Source: Chara braunii (Eukaryota > Streptophyta > Charophyceae > Charales > Characeae). Taken from it: DNA of 49,154 bases. Positions 22,012-31,506 of this stretch are shown one piece after another (within the stretch, counting starts at the first letter, position 1; each line of letters opens with the position of its first letter). Position numbers and translations under genes: made by a program. The notes beneath the pieces were generated by a model. That model worked only from the letters and a program-made list of their open reading frames with translations, was not told the origin of the DNA and did not search any database. The stretch spans positions 3,627,704 to 3,676,857 of the forward strand of contig BFEA01000072.1 in assembly GCA_003427395.1 (NCBI GenBank), written 5' to 3'.

Positions 22012-22940
22012 TGGGAGATCCCCATAAGTTTGGGGAGACCCAGTGCTTTGTTTCTTTTGGCTTTGATTGGAGCATCAGACCCTTCTGTAAGGTTAGGGGG
22101 TCTGATTGCTCTGGAGGCGGGGAAGTCCCCATAAGTTTGGGGAGACCCACTGCTGTGGTTTTGCATGGAGGGTCAGGCTGTTCTATAAGTTTAGGTCGCC
22201 TGACTGCTCTGACTTGTGACGACTGACTATGGTTGACTTTTCAGGGACCAAGTGCATTCTGTAAGTTCAGGTATCTTGGTCGCCTTGTTTATATTGGGGT
22301 TTTTTCTGTTTATCTGGTTTTGAACGAGGAGGAGTAAGTCGTTCTATAAGTTTAGGTGGCTCAGCCTTTTTCTGTTTTCATTCTGAGAAAATGAACCTGA
22401 CAGAGGGAAGATCATTCTGTAAGTTCAGGTGATCTAGCCCAATGCCACGCACATAATGGATCAGAAAGAAATTGATCAGGCAGAGAGCCAGACTGTTCTG
22501 TAAGTTCAGGTGGTCTGACTCAAAGCATCGCACATGCTGGAACCCAATGGTTATAACTTGGCTATACTCTATTATTATTTTATTTAAGAACAGGCTAGTC
22601 AGACCGTTCTATAAGTTTAGGTGGTCTGACTATAGCCTATCACAACTTGAAGAGAGTATAATTAAGAATAAGATTGATGATAAGTTGGGGCAGATTGAAC
22701 TTAAGTTAGTTCCGTCGTATGCAGTCTTAGAAGACAAAGGGAAGACAGGTATATATAACTTGGATATCTTAAACAGTTCAGGGCGACTAGAATGGTCTAG
22801 TCATGCGCCCAAAGAAGAGAAAAGTTGTTGTGTCCTGTGTTTGTGTATATTATGGCTAAGTTGGGCTCATTCCATAAGTTTGGGTGGCCCGACTTTAGGT
22901 CTGGTTGAGGTAAGGTTCATTCCATAAGTTTTGGTGTCCT
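22012..22940 (+). repeat. array of 11 hairpins with conserved TAAGTT loop and covarying stems
   Basis: Eleven units are centred near 22027, 22089, 22134, 22188, 22264, 22350, 22422, 22503, 22613, 22878 and 22926. Each has a variable outer stem, a short internal loop (often GTT/GT), an inner 3-5 bp stem and a hexaloop TAAGTT (TAAGGT in unit 2). Inner stems differ but always pair: CTG/CAG, CTA/TAG, CCA/TGG, CCCCA/TGGGG. Outer stems also differ but pair, for example GTCAGGC/GCCTGAC (22172/22198), GACCAAG/CTTGGTC (22246/22275), AGATCA/TGATCT (22409/22430) and GTCAGACC/GGTCTGAC (22598/22623). The sixth unit is weakest. The T-G pairs are tolerated only if read as plus-strand RNA. Confidence 0.8.
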
Positions 22941-23214
22941 GACCTTATGCCTTATGTAAGCTGGGTATAAGGGATTAAATCATTGAAAGATCATGAACTA
23001 TTGTTTGTTCAGGTATACTTTGGGATGGTGAGAGTAGTTACCTTTGTGGTTTGGCCTGCATGTGACTGAGTGAGACTACTACTTAGTCCGAGTTTCAGTT
23101 TGATAGGTAGTTGCTTTAGTCGCTCGTCATGTGCTAGAGCGATGGAGTTAGTTTCAATTCCTGCATTTTCTGTGATAACTTTTTTTGCTTAGGTCAATTC
23201 TTGCATTTTTTGGG

Positions 23215-23835
23215 ATCATTTTTTTTGTATCTGACTTTGTATAAATCTTGACAAGCTACTTTCTCTACGGGAAGCGCTGCCGAAATTTCTACAAATCCAA
23301 GGAGTTAGTCAATTTTTGACTTGTCAAAGTTCAACTTGTCTTTTCTTTATATCTGACCTAGTAAAAATCTGGAAAGTCTCATTTTCTAAAGGGAGTGCTG
23401 TCCAAATTTTTGCTAATTCAGGGAGTTAGACAAAATTGGACTTTGAAAAGTCAAAGTTACTTTCAAATTTCGGACTTAGCCTTGTATGAATTTTGGAAAA
23501 ACACTTTTTTAGAGGGGGTGCGACCGAAATTTCTGCAAAAGTAGGGAGTTGGTTAAATCTTGTCTAAGTTGAACTCAAGTTGTCTTTTGAGTTCAAATCT
23601 GACTTAGTGTAAATCTGGGAAGTCTCGCTTTTTAAAGGGAGTGCTGCCCAAATTTTTACTAATTCAGGGAGTTAGACAAAATTTGACTTTCCAGAGTTAA
23701 AGATTATTTCTGCTTTCATATTTGGACTTATAAAAATTCTGAAAAGGCACTTTTCTTACGGGAAGTGCTGCCGAAATTCTCTTAGTTTAGAGAAGATAGA
23801 TTATATTTTGACAGGTGGAGATTCTGGCAATCCAC
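23215..23835. repeat. five tandem ~122-bp units
   Basis: The motif GGGAAGCGCTGCCGAAATTT and its variants recur at 23271, 23392, 23515, 23638 and 23762. Each copy is preceded by a TCTGACTT...AAATCT block and followed by an AGGGAGTTAG...GACTT block. Units are 70-80% similar by eye. Similar GGGAG-TGCTGCC-AAATTT words occur in LTRs of some plant Ty3/gypsy elements, so this may be part of an old LTR. No coding capacity. Confidence 0.7.
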
Positions 23836-24418
23836 CCTGAATAGGGGAAATTCTGTCATTAGTCTACCTTTGTTTTGGACACTTGTTTAGAGGTAGGTTT
23901 AGACTTAGTTAATTAGGATGCTTGAGTAGGATCGTGATATGGGGGTTATTCTCCATGGACTTATAGATTTAGCCTGAGGCATTGACCTGTAATGTGTTAC
24001 AGGTCCTCTTGATCGTTTGATTCAAGATCCGGATTAGAATCAACTTGATCACTTGAGGGTCATCTTCTGTTATCATTGATAATAGGTCGGTTGCCGACCC
24101 GTCGGTTTACGATTCAACTCCAATTCACTCTCACTACTCAACCTAAAGGCTTCAGCCTTGTGATTTGAACTGTTTTGTTGTGTTTTCACTCGGACTTTAT
24201 TTTGAATGGTCATTTAAGGAAAAGTACTGAGTATTTTATTTTGAGGAGTTGCACAAGAGTAAGGCTTGTACGGCTAAAGCGAGGGGTGTGAGTACAGAGA
24301 ACGGTTGAAGTTGACCCCGTGTAGGGCATGGACTTTCTGGTTGAATCTTTGATGTGATTGCAGGTATGTTTGGTGATTCGGACTTGGGATTTGACTGTCT
24401 GCGCTCACATACATATAT

Positions 24419-24554
24419 ATATATGACTGAGAGGAGTCCCACTGTGGATGTGAGAAGTGATCGTCCTATATTAATAACCCTTTATATATATATATGTATA
24501 TATATGTCCCGAGTATTTCGTGCGCCCTACTGGGACCGCGCCTAAGGGATAAAC
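24419..24554. repeat. 136-bp segment, first copy of adapter-flanked duplication
   Basis: Identical over 136 bp to 24593-24728. The two copies are separated only by the 38-bp adapter palindrome. Confidence 0.95.
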
Positions 24555-24592
24555 CTGTCTCTTATACACATCTAGATGTGTATAAGAGACAG
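24555..24592. other. Nextera mate-pair junction adapter (assembly contaminant)
   Basis: CTGTCTCTTATACACATCT is immediately followed by its reverse complement AGATGTGTATAAGAGACAG. This is exactly two head-to-head Tn5 mosaic-end sequences, as produced when Nextera mate-pair libraries are circularised. It is not genomic. Confidence 0.97.
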
Positions 24593-24728
24593 ATATATGA
24601 CTGAGAGGAGTCCCACTGTGGATGTGAGAAGTGATCGTCCTATATTAATAACCCTTTATATATATATATGTATATATATGTCCCGAGTATTTCGTGCGCC
24701 CTACTGGGACCGCGCCTAAGGGATAAAC
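24593..24728. repeat. 136-bp segment, second copy of adapter-flanked duplication
   Basis: Exact repeat of 24419-24554, ending GGGATAAAC in both copies. Best explained as one genomic segment represented twice because of the untrimmed adapter. Confidence 0.93.
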
Positions 24729-24804
24729 AGATTATGGGTTTGAGAGAAAAGTGAGATCCCCTTTTATCCTTTGCTTTTTATAAATTTTTATAGTCGGGCG
24801 TTGG

Positions 24805-25060
24805 TCCTGGGCCGGGATTCGAGGTCTTTGTCCAGGACATCCCAAGCCCTAGACTCTGCAGGGAAGGAATATGTCCCCGTGCAGAGCCTATTTGCCTTGC
24901 CTACCGAGACGCTCAGACCAAAGGCCGGAGGTCTCGTGGCGGCTGCATGACTATTCCTTCAGTCGTGCAATATCATGAGGGATTAGACCCTCACGACACT
25001 TCGAGTCTGACACTTGAGTGTCATAAGCGGCACTCGGATCCACGAAGAACCGCTTGATTA
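24805..25060 (+). repeat. chain of seven consecutive hairpins
   Basis: In order: GTCCTGG/CCAGGAC, CTCTGCA/TGCAGAG, CGAGAC/GTCTCG, GCATGAC/GTCGTGC, TGAGGG/CCCTCA, TGACACT/AGTGTCA and AAGCGG/CCGCTT. Stems are 6-7 bp with loops of 2-30 nt, packed into about 250 bp. A further GTCTC/GAGAC hairpin lies near 25162. No ORF covers the block. It could be a structured non-coding RNA or a hairpin-rich repeat. Confidence 0.6.
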
Positions 25061-25312
25061 TGGGCATTACATAGTACGTCATCATTGTGACTGCTTGCGT
25101 ACGCTTGCATTGCGAGTCGATATGAGCTAGCGCTGTATCCGCGCGGTTTTATACTAAGTCTCGCGTGAGACGCCTATTCGATTTCCGCATCGGAGAGTTA
25201 TGGGATGGCTACTGAAGGGACTAGGAGTGTTGTCGCGTTGTTTGATGTGTGTGTGTGTGTGTTTTATTTTTGTGTTCGTAAAGTGGTGTGTGCGTGGTGT
25301 GTGGGATGCGTT

Positions 25313-25735
25313 CTAGTCGACCGACGACGGGTCGCGCTTGGGACCTCAGCCCCCCAAGATGTCGGTTCGCGTGCGGGTCCGATAGAGGCGTATTACCGCG
25401 CATACCTCCTATGCTACAGCGAATGAGAAACGCCATCGGCTGGTCCACCTCTGCGATTGCAACTGATCAGCTTTCGTATTGTGGACTGGTAGCTCGGAGG
25501 GGATATGCCCACCGAAGGGAGGTGAAGCTCCCGTAAGGTGGAGGTAAGTCGTGCCTCGCGTAGGCCCTATCCTGCCGTAGGGGTTCACGAGAGGTATGGC
25601 TGGCGCACTCGACCAGAGCGGCTTGCGGAAGCTCCATGTATATTTGTGACGAGGGAATTAGACCAATTCTTGTGTGACGCGGCCGGGAGGGTCCCGCGCT
25701 GCCCTGGTGCGGTGCCGGACTGATGCGCTCGACAG
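25313..25735 (+). repeat. dispersed ~420-bp non-coding repeat, copy 1
   Basis: From CTAGTCGACCG (25313) to GATGCGCTCGACA this stretch aligns with the reverse complement of 33452-33870. Shared blocks in the same order include GTTCGGGTCC-type, TATGCTACAG, CACCTCTGC, CTGGTAGCTCGG, GGGATATGCCC, GCGCACTCGACC, GTGACGCGGCCGGGAG and GATGCGCTCG. It has no coding signal, and sequence between blocks is diverged. Confidence 0.75.
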
Positions 25736-26596
25736 CGCTGCACCCCCGTCGGAGCAATCTCAGAGACGAAGCGATGCGACGCGGGGTCTACCGGAGAGTC
25801 AGGCAACGTGGTGGGCGAAGACGCAAGGCGACGCGATGGACGAGGACGCAAGGAAGCGAGGCGAGAGAAGGGTAAGTACGGGAGAGCTGACGACGAGGTG
25901 GAGGGTGGGATATGGTGGTGTGCGGTAGGAGATGGGGTGTGGGGTAAGGCAGGGGGGAGGAGGGTGGGGCAGCCAGGCAGGGGGATGAGGAGGCGCCGTA
26001 CTAGGTTAGACTTGTCGTCTTCGGTTTTTGAAAAACTCTCCCATCTTCCTCAACAGTATGGTATGGGTATAGTTATGGTGGTTTTGAACCTCCTATGGCA
26101 ACTCGCCAACAGGCTTGGCGAGGGGGTGCCACAATGTTTTCGATTTCCTTTGGTGTATTGAAGATGGTCGTTCATGTCTTTGGTGCTAGGCTGCTAGCTT
26201 TGCTTTGAGCTTAGATGTTTGCAGTAAGAGGAAGGGAGTTTCTTCTTCCCCAAAGATGCAGGGGTAGGGTTTGAGGAGTGTGAGGTAAGTGGCTTGGTTG
26301 AGGAAGAAGGGATGGGAGGCTGCTTTTTATTGGATTAGGATTCAGCCCACGCATGGCTTGGTTGTTTTATAATTCGCACTCTACTAATAATCTTCGGATA
26401 ACTAAGTTTTTCATCTTGAGGTTGACTTTTTGTTGATGATTCTAATTCATCTTCTTGACAAAATGACTCCGATGATGTGACGTATCAGAATTTTAATTGA
26501 GAGTTTCATGTCCTGCTGACAATCGTGAATTTTCTGATTCGTCATGCTTTTTTCCTCTGATTTTTATGTTCAACATCTTATTCATGGGATCTTAGG
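25736..26596. other. no gene recognised
   Basis: Short ORFs without recognisable motifs. GC-rich until about 26000, then AT-rich. Confidence 0.4.
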
Positions 26597-26880
26597 TGTT
26601 TCTGGATAAAATTGATCCCTAATCCGAAATTCGTATTTTCTATTCTGAGCAAGATTCTTAATCTGAAATTTGTGTTTTCTGAGCAGGATCTCTCATCTTA
26701 AATTTGTATTTTATGAGCAAGAGTTTTCTAGATAAAATTGGCCCCTAATCCGAAATTCGTATTTTCTATTCTCAGCAAAATTCTTAATCTGAAATTCGTA
26801 TTTTCAAGCAGGATTTTTCATCTTAAATACGTATGTTCAGACTTCTGAGCAAGATTCTTAATCTAGAATTCGTAAATTAG
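26597..26880. repeat. tandem ~126-bp AT-rich repeat (two copies plus part)
   Basis: TCTGGATAAAATTG at 26601 and TCTAGATAAAATTG at 26727 start copies that continue CCTAATCCGAAATTCGTATT. Within each copy an AAATTYGTATTTT...GAGCA(A/G)GAT word is repeated every 40-60 bp. Confidence 0.75.
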
Positions 26881-27124
26881 AGTTTTGCTCTGATTCCAAT
26901 GAATGATTACCCAAGTTTGAATTTCAAAGGGTTACAAATTGATTTCCTCATAGTGGAATTGATGTCCCATGTTTACCCATCTTTGATCTAATTCTAAATC
27001 TGTTGTTGGTTTTCGGAAGTTGTAGTTCAAAATTGCTAGGAGGTGGTCTTGCAAACGAAAGGGGGAAGGTTGAATTAGAGGCAGGTGGGAAGTGGGGGGG
27101 TTCACTCAGAGGAGGGTTCGACGG

Positions 27125-28095
27125 TTCAGGGCGGTAAATCTATTATCAGAAGGGTGAGGTGGGACGACATTGGCCGGTGCTGGAGCACTTGTTCTGTGAC
27201 CAGGGGGAGCTTGCAGCCATTGAAGTTATGTCGAGGGTGGAAGGCATAACCATCTCGTCCGACGTAGCTGTTGTCGGGGCGGTGACCCTGTAACCTTTTA
27301 AAGGGCTTCACAGTTAAAGGAGTTGTCGAAGGGGAAGACACTCTCTATCCGTCAGAAACAATTGGGTCGATGTTGGGGCAGTTTGTATAGCCTTGTAACC
27401 CTAGCATGGGGGGTATGAGATCTGATGATTTTTTGTACGAGGATTGAAAGCTTGGGTGGTGTGTCCTTCATTTGTGGTGAGGGAAGGAAATGGAATATTA
27501 GTGAGTCTAGTTCTTGTCCTTTTTCCTTTCGGTTTTCTTAAATGAGAAGGCGCAAGTCGAAAGTATGGTTTGGAGGAATTTTGGGTGGGCTCGTGCAATA
27601 GAGGAAGGGTTGCTCAGGGTATTAAGTCTACTAGAAGGGTGGAGTGGGGCGACTTTGGCCGGCGTTGGGGCAGTGGCTCTGTGAGCAAGAGGAGCTTGAG
27701 GTCATTCGAGTTACGCCGAGTATGAAAGGCATAACCATCCTTTTTAACGTAGCTGATGCTGGGGCGGTGACCCTGTAACCCACTATGGGGATTACAGCTA
27801 AGGAAGTAGTCGAGGGAGGAAGACACTTCCTGTCCGTCAGAAAACAGTTAGTTCGGTGCTGGGGCAGTTTGTATTGCCTTGTAACCCTAGCTAGGGGGTG
27901 TGAGAACTGGCAATTTCTGGTTCGAGGACTGAAAGCCTGAGCCGCGGTTTTTCGTCTGTAGCGAGGGTTTGAGTTGGATGGTTGGTGGCTCTATTTCTGA
28001 TTTCGTCTCTCTGATTTTCATCCTTTTTTATTTCTGAATATGTTCTTGGAAAAAAAAGTAGACCGTGGTATTCTTAGGAATGTTTTTAGGACTTT
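27125..28095 (+). repeat. two tandem ~485-bp units carrying CTGTAACC hairpins
   Basis: GGTGACCCTGTAACC occurs at 27281 and 27766, and flanking blocks repeat in the same order (AGAAGGGTG, TGGCCGG, AAGGCATAACCATC, GGAAGACACT, CGTCAGAAA, TTGTAACCCTAG). Each unit has two hairpins whose left arm contains TGTAACC. One example is CTGTAACCC-ACTAT-GGGGATTACAG at about 27774. Confidence 0.75.
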
Positions 28096-28159
28096 GGGGA
28101 CTCCTAGCAACTCGTCTTAGGTGGCTCCGATGTTGTTATACTCAGTGATTTGCGGTTGT

Positions 28160-28375
28160 TCGATGCCAGAACGACGCTGACCGGTGTTGGGGTGTTGCCC
28201 TGTAACCTGCTGATGCAGGAGCGTGAGGCCTGGTAGAGAGATCTGGGGGTGCTTTGGGGTGGGCATTCCACGGGACAACCAAGGGTTGTTGTTGGGACGA
28301 CGCTGGTCGGAGCTGGGGTGAGTTGTGTTGCCCTGTAACCCAACAGGATGTGGGGGTGTGAGGCCTGGAAGAGCT
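28160..28375 (+). repeat. two more diverged CTGTAACC hairpin units
   Basis: GTTGGGGTGTTGCCCTGTAACC (about 28184) and GCTGGGGTGAG...GCCCTGTAACCC (about 28312) are both followed by GTGAGGCCTGG and by CCTGC/GCAGG or CCC/GGG pairing. They share the GGGACGACGCTGG-type lead-in. Confidence 0.6.
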
Positions 28376-28507
28376 CGACAGGGAGTAAGACAGTGTTGGA
28401 AGAACTTTGGAAGGTTTTGTTAGGAATTTTGAGGGCCTTGGAATATTTGTAGGACCTCTGTGGCCTATTCCCATACTTCCCGAATCACTGCAATTTTTCT
28501 CAAACAT

Positions 28508-29030
28508 TGCTCAGCTGAAGTCGGGTAATGGTCCCGGTATCGCAAAAAAGGGGATCGAGGTGAGTGTGAGAAGGATATCACGCGTCCTACTAGTGAGGGG
28601 GCTAGCTGGTAGGATGGGAATAGGGCATAGCAGCAACGAAGATGGTGGCTCTGCTGCAGTAAGCCTTGCCGGAGTGGGGTACAGGGGATTGATTGGTGGT
28701 GTCTGAGCCTTTTTCTGAATTGTGCATATGTTTTTGTTCCAAAAAACAAAAAAAGGGTGGGTGGGATTTTCAAAAAACAAAGATGGTGGGATATCAAGCA
28801 TCCTACTAGTGAAGGGGCTAGCTGGTAGGATAGAAATAGGGTATAGCAGCAACAGAGATTGGCAGCTCTGCTGCAGTAAGTCTTGCCGAAGTGAGGTAAA
28901 GAGGATTGATGGGGGGTTCCTGAGTCGTTTTCTAGATTTGTCTATTTCTGAAATTTGTCGCAATAATTTCCTAAGTAGCTCCAATTGTTTTTAGCCAAAG
29001 CCGAGTAATGGCCCCGGTATCTCAATTTTC
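28508..29030 (+). repeat. tandem ~216-bp units plus a 484-bp-spaced motif
   Basis: The block CCTACTAGTGA...CTAGCTGGTAGGAT...GCTCTGCTGCAGTAAG occurs at 28586 and again at 28802. TCCTAC/GTAGGA forms a stem in both. A flanking motif CGRGTAATGGYCCCGGTATC occurs at about 28518 and 29002. Confidence 0.65.
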
Positions 29031-29053
29031 AAAGTCTATGTAAAGTTTCATAT

Positions 29054-29129
29054 GGGATGCTGAGCCCGGTTCCCAACACGTTCTACTCCCCACGATTGGA
29101 GTCTTGTTCCCATAAAAAAAAAAAAAAAA
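29054..29129 (+). mobile_element. SINE-like family copy C (short form)
   Basis: GGGATGCTGAGCCCGGTTCCCAAC is followed by CTACTCCCCACGATTGGAG and a poly-A run at 29114-29129. It resembles copy F, with the tail directly after GATTGGAG, defining a short subtype that lacks the distal hairpin. Confidence 0.65.
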
Positions 29130-30135
29130 GGATTATGAAGGTATAGCTCGAGTGAATTTTTCTCTTTATATGTATGATGACAGTCTATATTGCACTCATG
29201 CCGGCACTTGACATGTCATGTCCAATCTGTAGAGGGGTTGGAATGACAATTCCTCTATAATTGTGGTCGAGGTGCCTATGTGTTCCTAGCATGTAGGAGA
29301 CGTGTAGCTTGTGACATCTATTTACGTCGTGTCATTCAATGCAATAACTGTGGCTGTGAGAATTGGATGTGGTGCTTCCACAAGCCACACCCAAACCGGT
29401 CCCTCCCGGACTGTAGAGGTGGTCACTTACCATAGACAACAAGTGCTCCTCAAATCTTATGTGACCCACACACTGGCTGGTCTCGTGTGCCATTCTATAG
29501 TGATTTGCCCCAACGGTAACTATTTCAAACCCTGTTTAAACTCCACCTCTCATTCCTTCCTCCCTCCTCTTATGTATTACTAGTAATACTTACGAATGAG
29601 CATCATTACAAGCACATACAAAATATAGGTTCAAGATCTGATAAGAAATGAACAGGAATACACCTCCGCCTTTGGTGTGCCTCCTTTCATAGTGTGCAAG
29701 TGGGTCGTTATGGCACCCATCATCAACGTGGTAAGCCTTGTGCATGAGAAACACGGTAAAGGGGGAGCTGCAAGAACAACTGAAGGGGGTACCCCAAAGA
29801 AAGCAAATGTGAACACATTTAAGAAAGGGGTTTACATGCAGTGATTGTACTCCATGTTGCTTGCTATTAAGGTAAAATTATTTCATTGTTGGGTTGTCTG
29901 GAGGCAAGGACTTTCATTGTCTATAATAAGATTAAATATGCTTAGGTTGTGAATTTGTTCATTTCGGTGGAATAGGGGCTGTTGTGGTGAATATTCGAAA
30001 CACACACACACGCACATACACACAGGGTCGGTGTGAGTAAAATCAACTACTTTTCTCAGAGGTATCGCTAACTCTGGGTGATGGGGGGAGACCTTATCCA
30101 TCAGTCAAATGCATCCTGGACAAACTGTCGGGGTT
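29130..30135. other. no gene recognised
   Basis: One 90-codon frame (29311-29583) and a few shorter ones show no motif. A short (AC)n tract lies at about 30001-30024. Confidence 0.4.
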
Positions 30136-30180
30136 CAACCTCCTGATGAGTCGGTGAAATTATGACGAAATAGTCTAGCA
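30136..30180 (+). ncRNA. hammerhead ribozyme-like core (degenerate)
   Basis: CTGATGA (30143-30149) is followed by stem II GTCG/TGAC closing a loop, then GAAA (30167-30170). These are the three conserved hammerhead core parts in the right order. A short stem III could form (TA/TA around GTC), but the base expected to be U16.1 is G here, so cleavage is unlikely. No stem I partner is evident. The 26 nt up to GTGAAA match the locus at 39831 with one mismatch. It lies about 70 bp upstream of the Penelope-like RT fragment. Confidence 0.55.
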
Positions 30181-30216
30181 CAATCATGTTTTTTTTTAGT
30201 GTATAGCGAATATGAC

Positions 30217-30820
30217 AACACACACACACACACACGTTGCTTGATCGTGCAAAGTGATGAAGAGGTCATTCTGAACATCAAGCAGAATGCACAATCCTTT
30301 CAAGGTTGTCCGCCACACATCGTGGATTTCACAACAATGTACACAAACTTACCACACGACGAGATTCTTAACAATGTCCTAAATGTTGTTCGTGAAGCAC
30401 ATGATTATGCTTTGGGACGGATCTCACAAGGAAGAAGGTCAGTACAAATGTACATAACTATAGGAGGTCCTCATCGCAGGGAGTGGGTTACTTCACATAG
30501 ATCCGATACCCTTTCAATGTTAGAAATTGGACAGCATTTGCGGTTTGTAGTCTCCAATACATATCTTTATACAACGGATGGCAGCTTGCGCCATTAGGTG
30601 GTCGGTATCCCTATGGACACTAATGGCGGCCAGAAATTGCCAACCTTACATTCTACTAGGATAAAGCACACTGCATCGATGAACTTCATCGACGAGATCT
30701 CTGTGTTGCATAAACATATGCATTCACATATTGATTCATTGATGTCGTCCTATGATGAAAGACAACAATCTATAAAATGCGAGGGTTCTGCGCCGAAGCA
30801 ATCAGATATCAAAAGTATTA
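30217..30820 (+). pseudogene. Penelope-like element reverse transcriptase fragment
   Basis: One frame from about 30199 to TAG 30595-30597, continued in the same frame to 30843, shows RT motifs of Penelope-like elements. PHIVDFTTMYTNLPHDEIL (about 30316) is motif A, the DF..LYT..PH signature with its catalytic Asp. LRFVVSNTYLYT (about 30540) is followed by GIPMDTNGG (about 30604), motif B of the form GIPMG. An in-frame stop separates the last two. The N-terminal RT motifs, YxDD and the GIY-YIG endonuclease are absent. The 5' side begins at an (AC)n tract and the 3' side runs straight into telomeric repeats. Intact relatives copy RNA into DNA by priming at chromosome ends or nicks. Confidence 0.75.
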
Positions 30821-30859
30821 AGGGTTTAGGGTTTAGGGTTTAGGGTTTAGGGTCTAGGG
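30821..30859 (+). repeat. interstitial telomeric repeat (TTTAGGG)n
   Basis: AGGG is followed by four perfect TTTAGGG units (30825-30852) and one TCTAGGG variant (30853-30859). This is the Arabidopsis-type telomere sequence. It directly abuts the 3' edge of the Penelope-like fragment. Confidence 0.95.
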
Positions 30860-31043
30860 AGGGAGGAGGATGAATGGAGGAGAACGAATGTGGTCACCCT
30901 CAACATCTACCAACATACGGTGAGTAAAGGGGGGGAGTAGTTAGTGTCTCATTGAATATTAATGGCGGTCTGTCATCAGATTGACAAGGTGATTCCCCCA
31001 CATGTTTCAACCTGTCCTTGATTTTTAAATGTACAAATGTATA

Positions 31044-31191
31044 AAGGGACGTTGGGCCCGTTTTCCAGCAGGTGCAACTCCCGACCAATAGATGGAGTTT
31101 CCTCCAAGGAAGCTTGAGGTGTCTGCTCCTACCTGTGCCTCAAACTGATCCCGGAATATTTTCTCAAACAAAAAAAAAAAAAAAAAAAAAA
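31044..31191 (+). mobile_element. SINE-like family copy D (long form)
   Basis: GGGACGTTGGGCCCGTTTTCC then AGCAGGTG, ACCAATAGATGGAG, and a distal hairpin TTGAGG...CCTCAA (31113/31138). It ends in poly-A (31168-31191). Both family hairpins can still form although the stem bases differ from copies B and E. Confidence 0.75.
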
Positions 31192-31506
31192 GGACATCTC
31201 CGCCTTGCCCTGCTCGGTGTGGTCTTGAGTGGATAGATACTATGGAGCAAGATGGGTCATTTTTTTCCCTTGGGGCTAGAATCCTAGTTCATCCGGACGA
31301 CTCTCTTCACATTGGTGTATTTGATCAGGTTGAGGCATGAACATTCTTGTTATACGATGCCTTGGCTCATCAACCGGCATGGGTCTTCACAAGACAACTA
31401 ACAAGGTTCAAACATATTTGTAACAATACCACCGACTTCAAACTTGAAGTTGCACCGATATGCTTGTTATGGGTGATCCTTTCAGTGTTGAGCACCTCCA
31501 CCTATC

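Noticed and set aside
22012-22940. CRISPR array
   Set aside because: Repeats are not identical, spacing is irregular (45-265 bp), stems vary, and the genome is eukaryotic.
30821-30859. A true chromosome end
   Set aside because: Only five units, and unique sequence continues on both sides, so it is interstitial.
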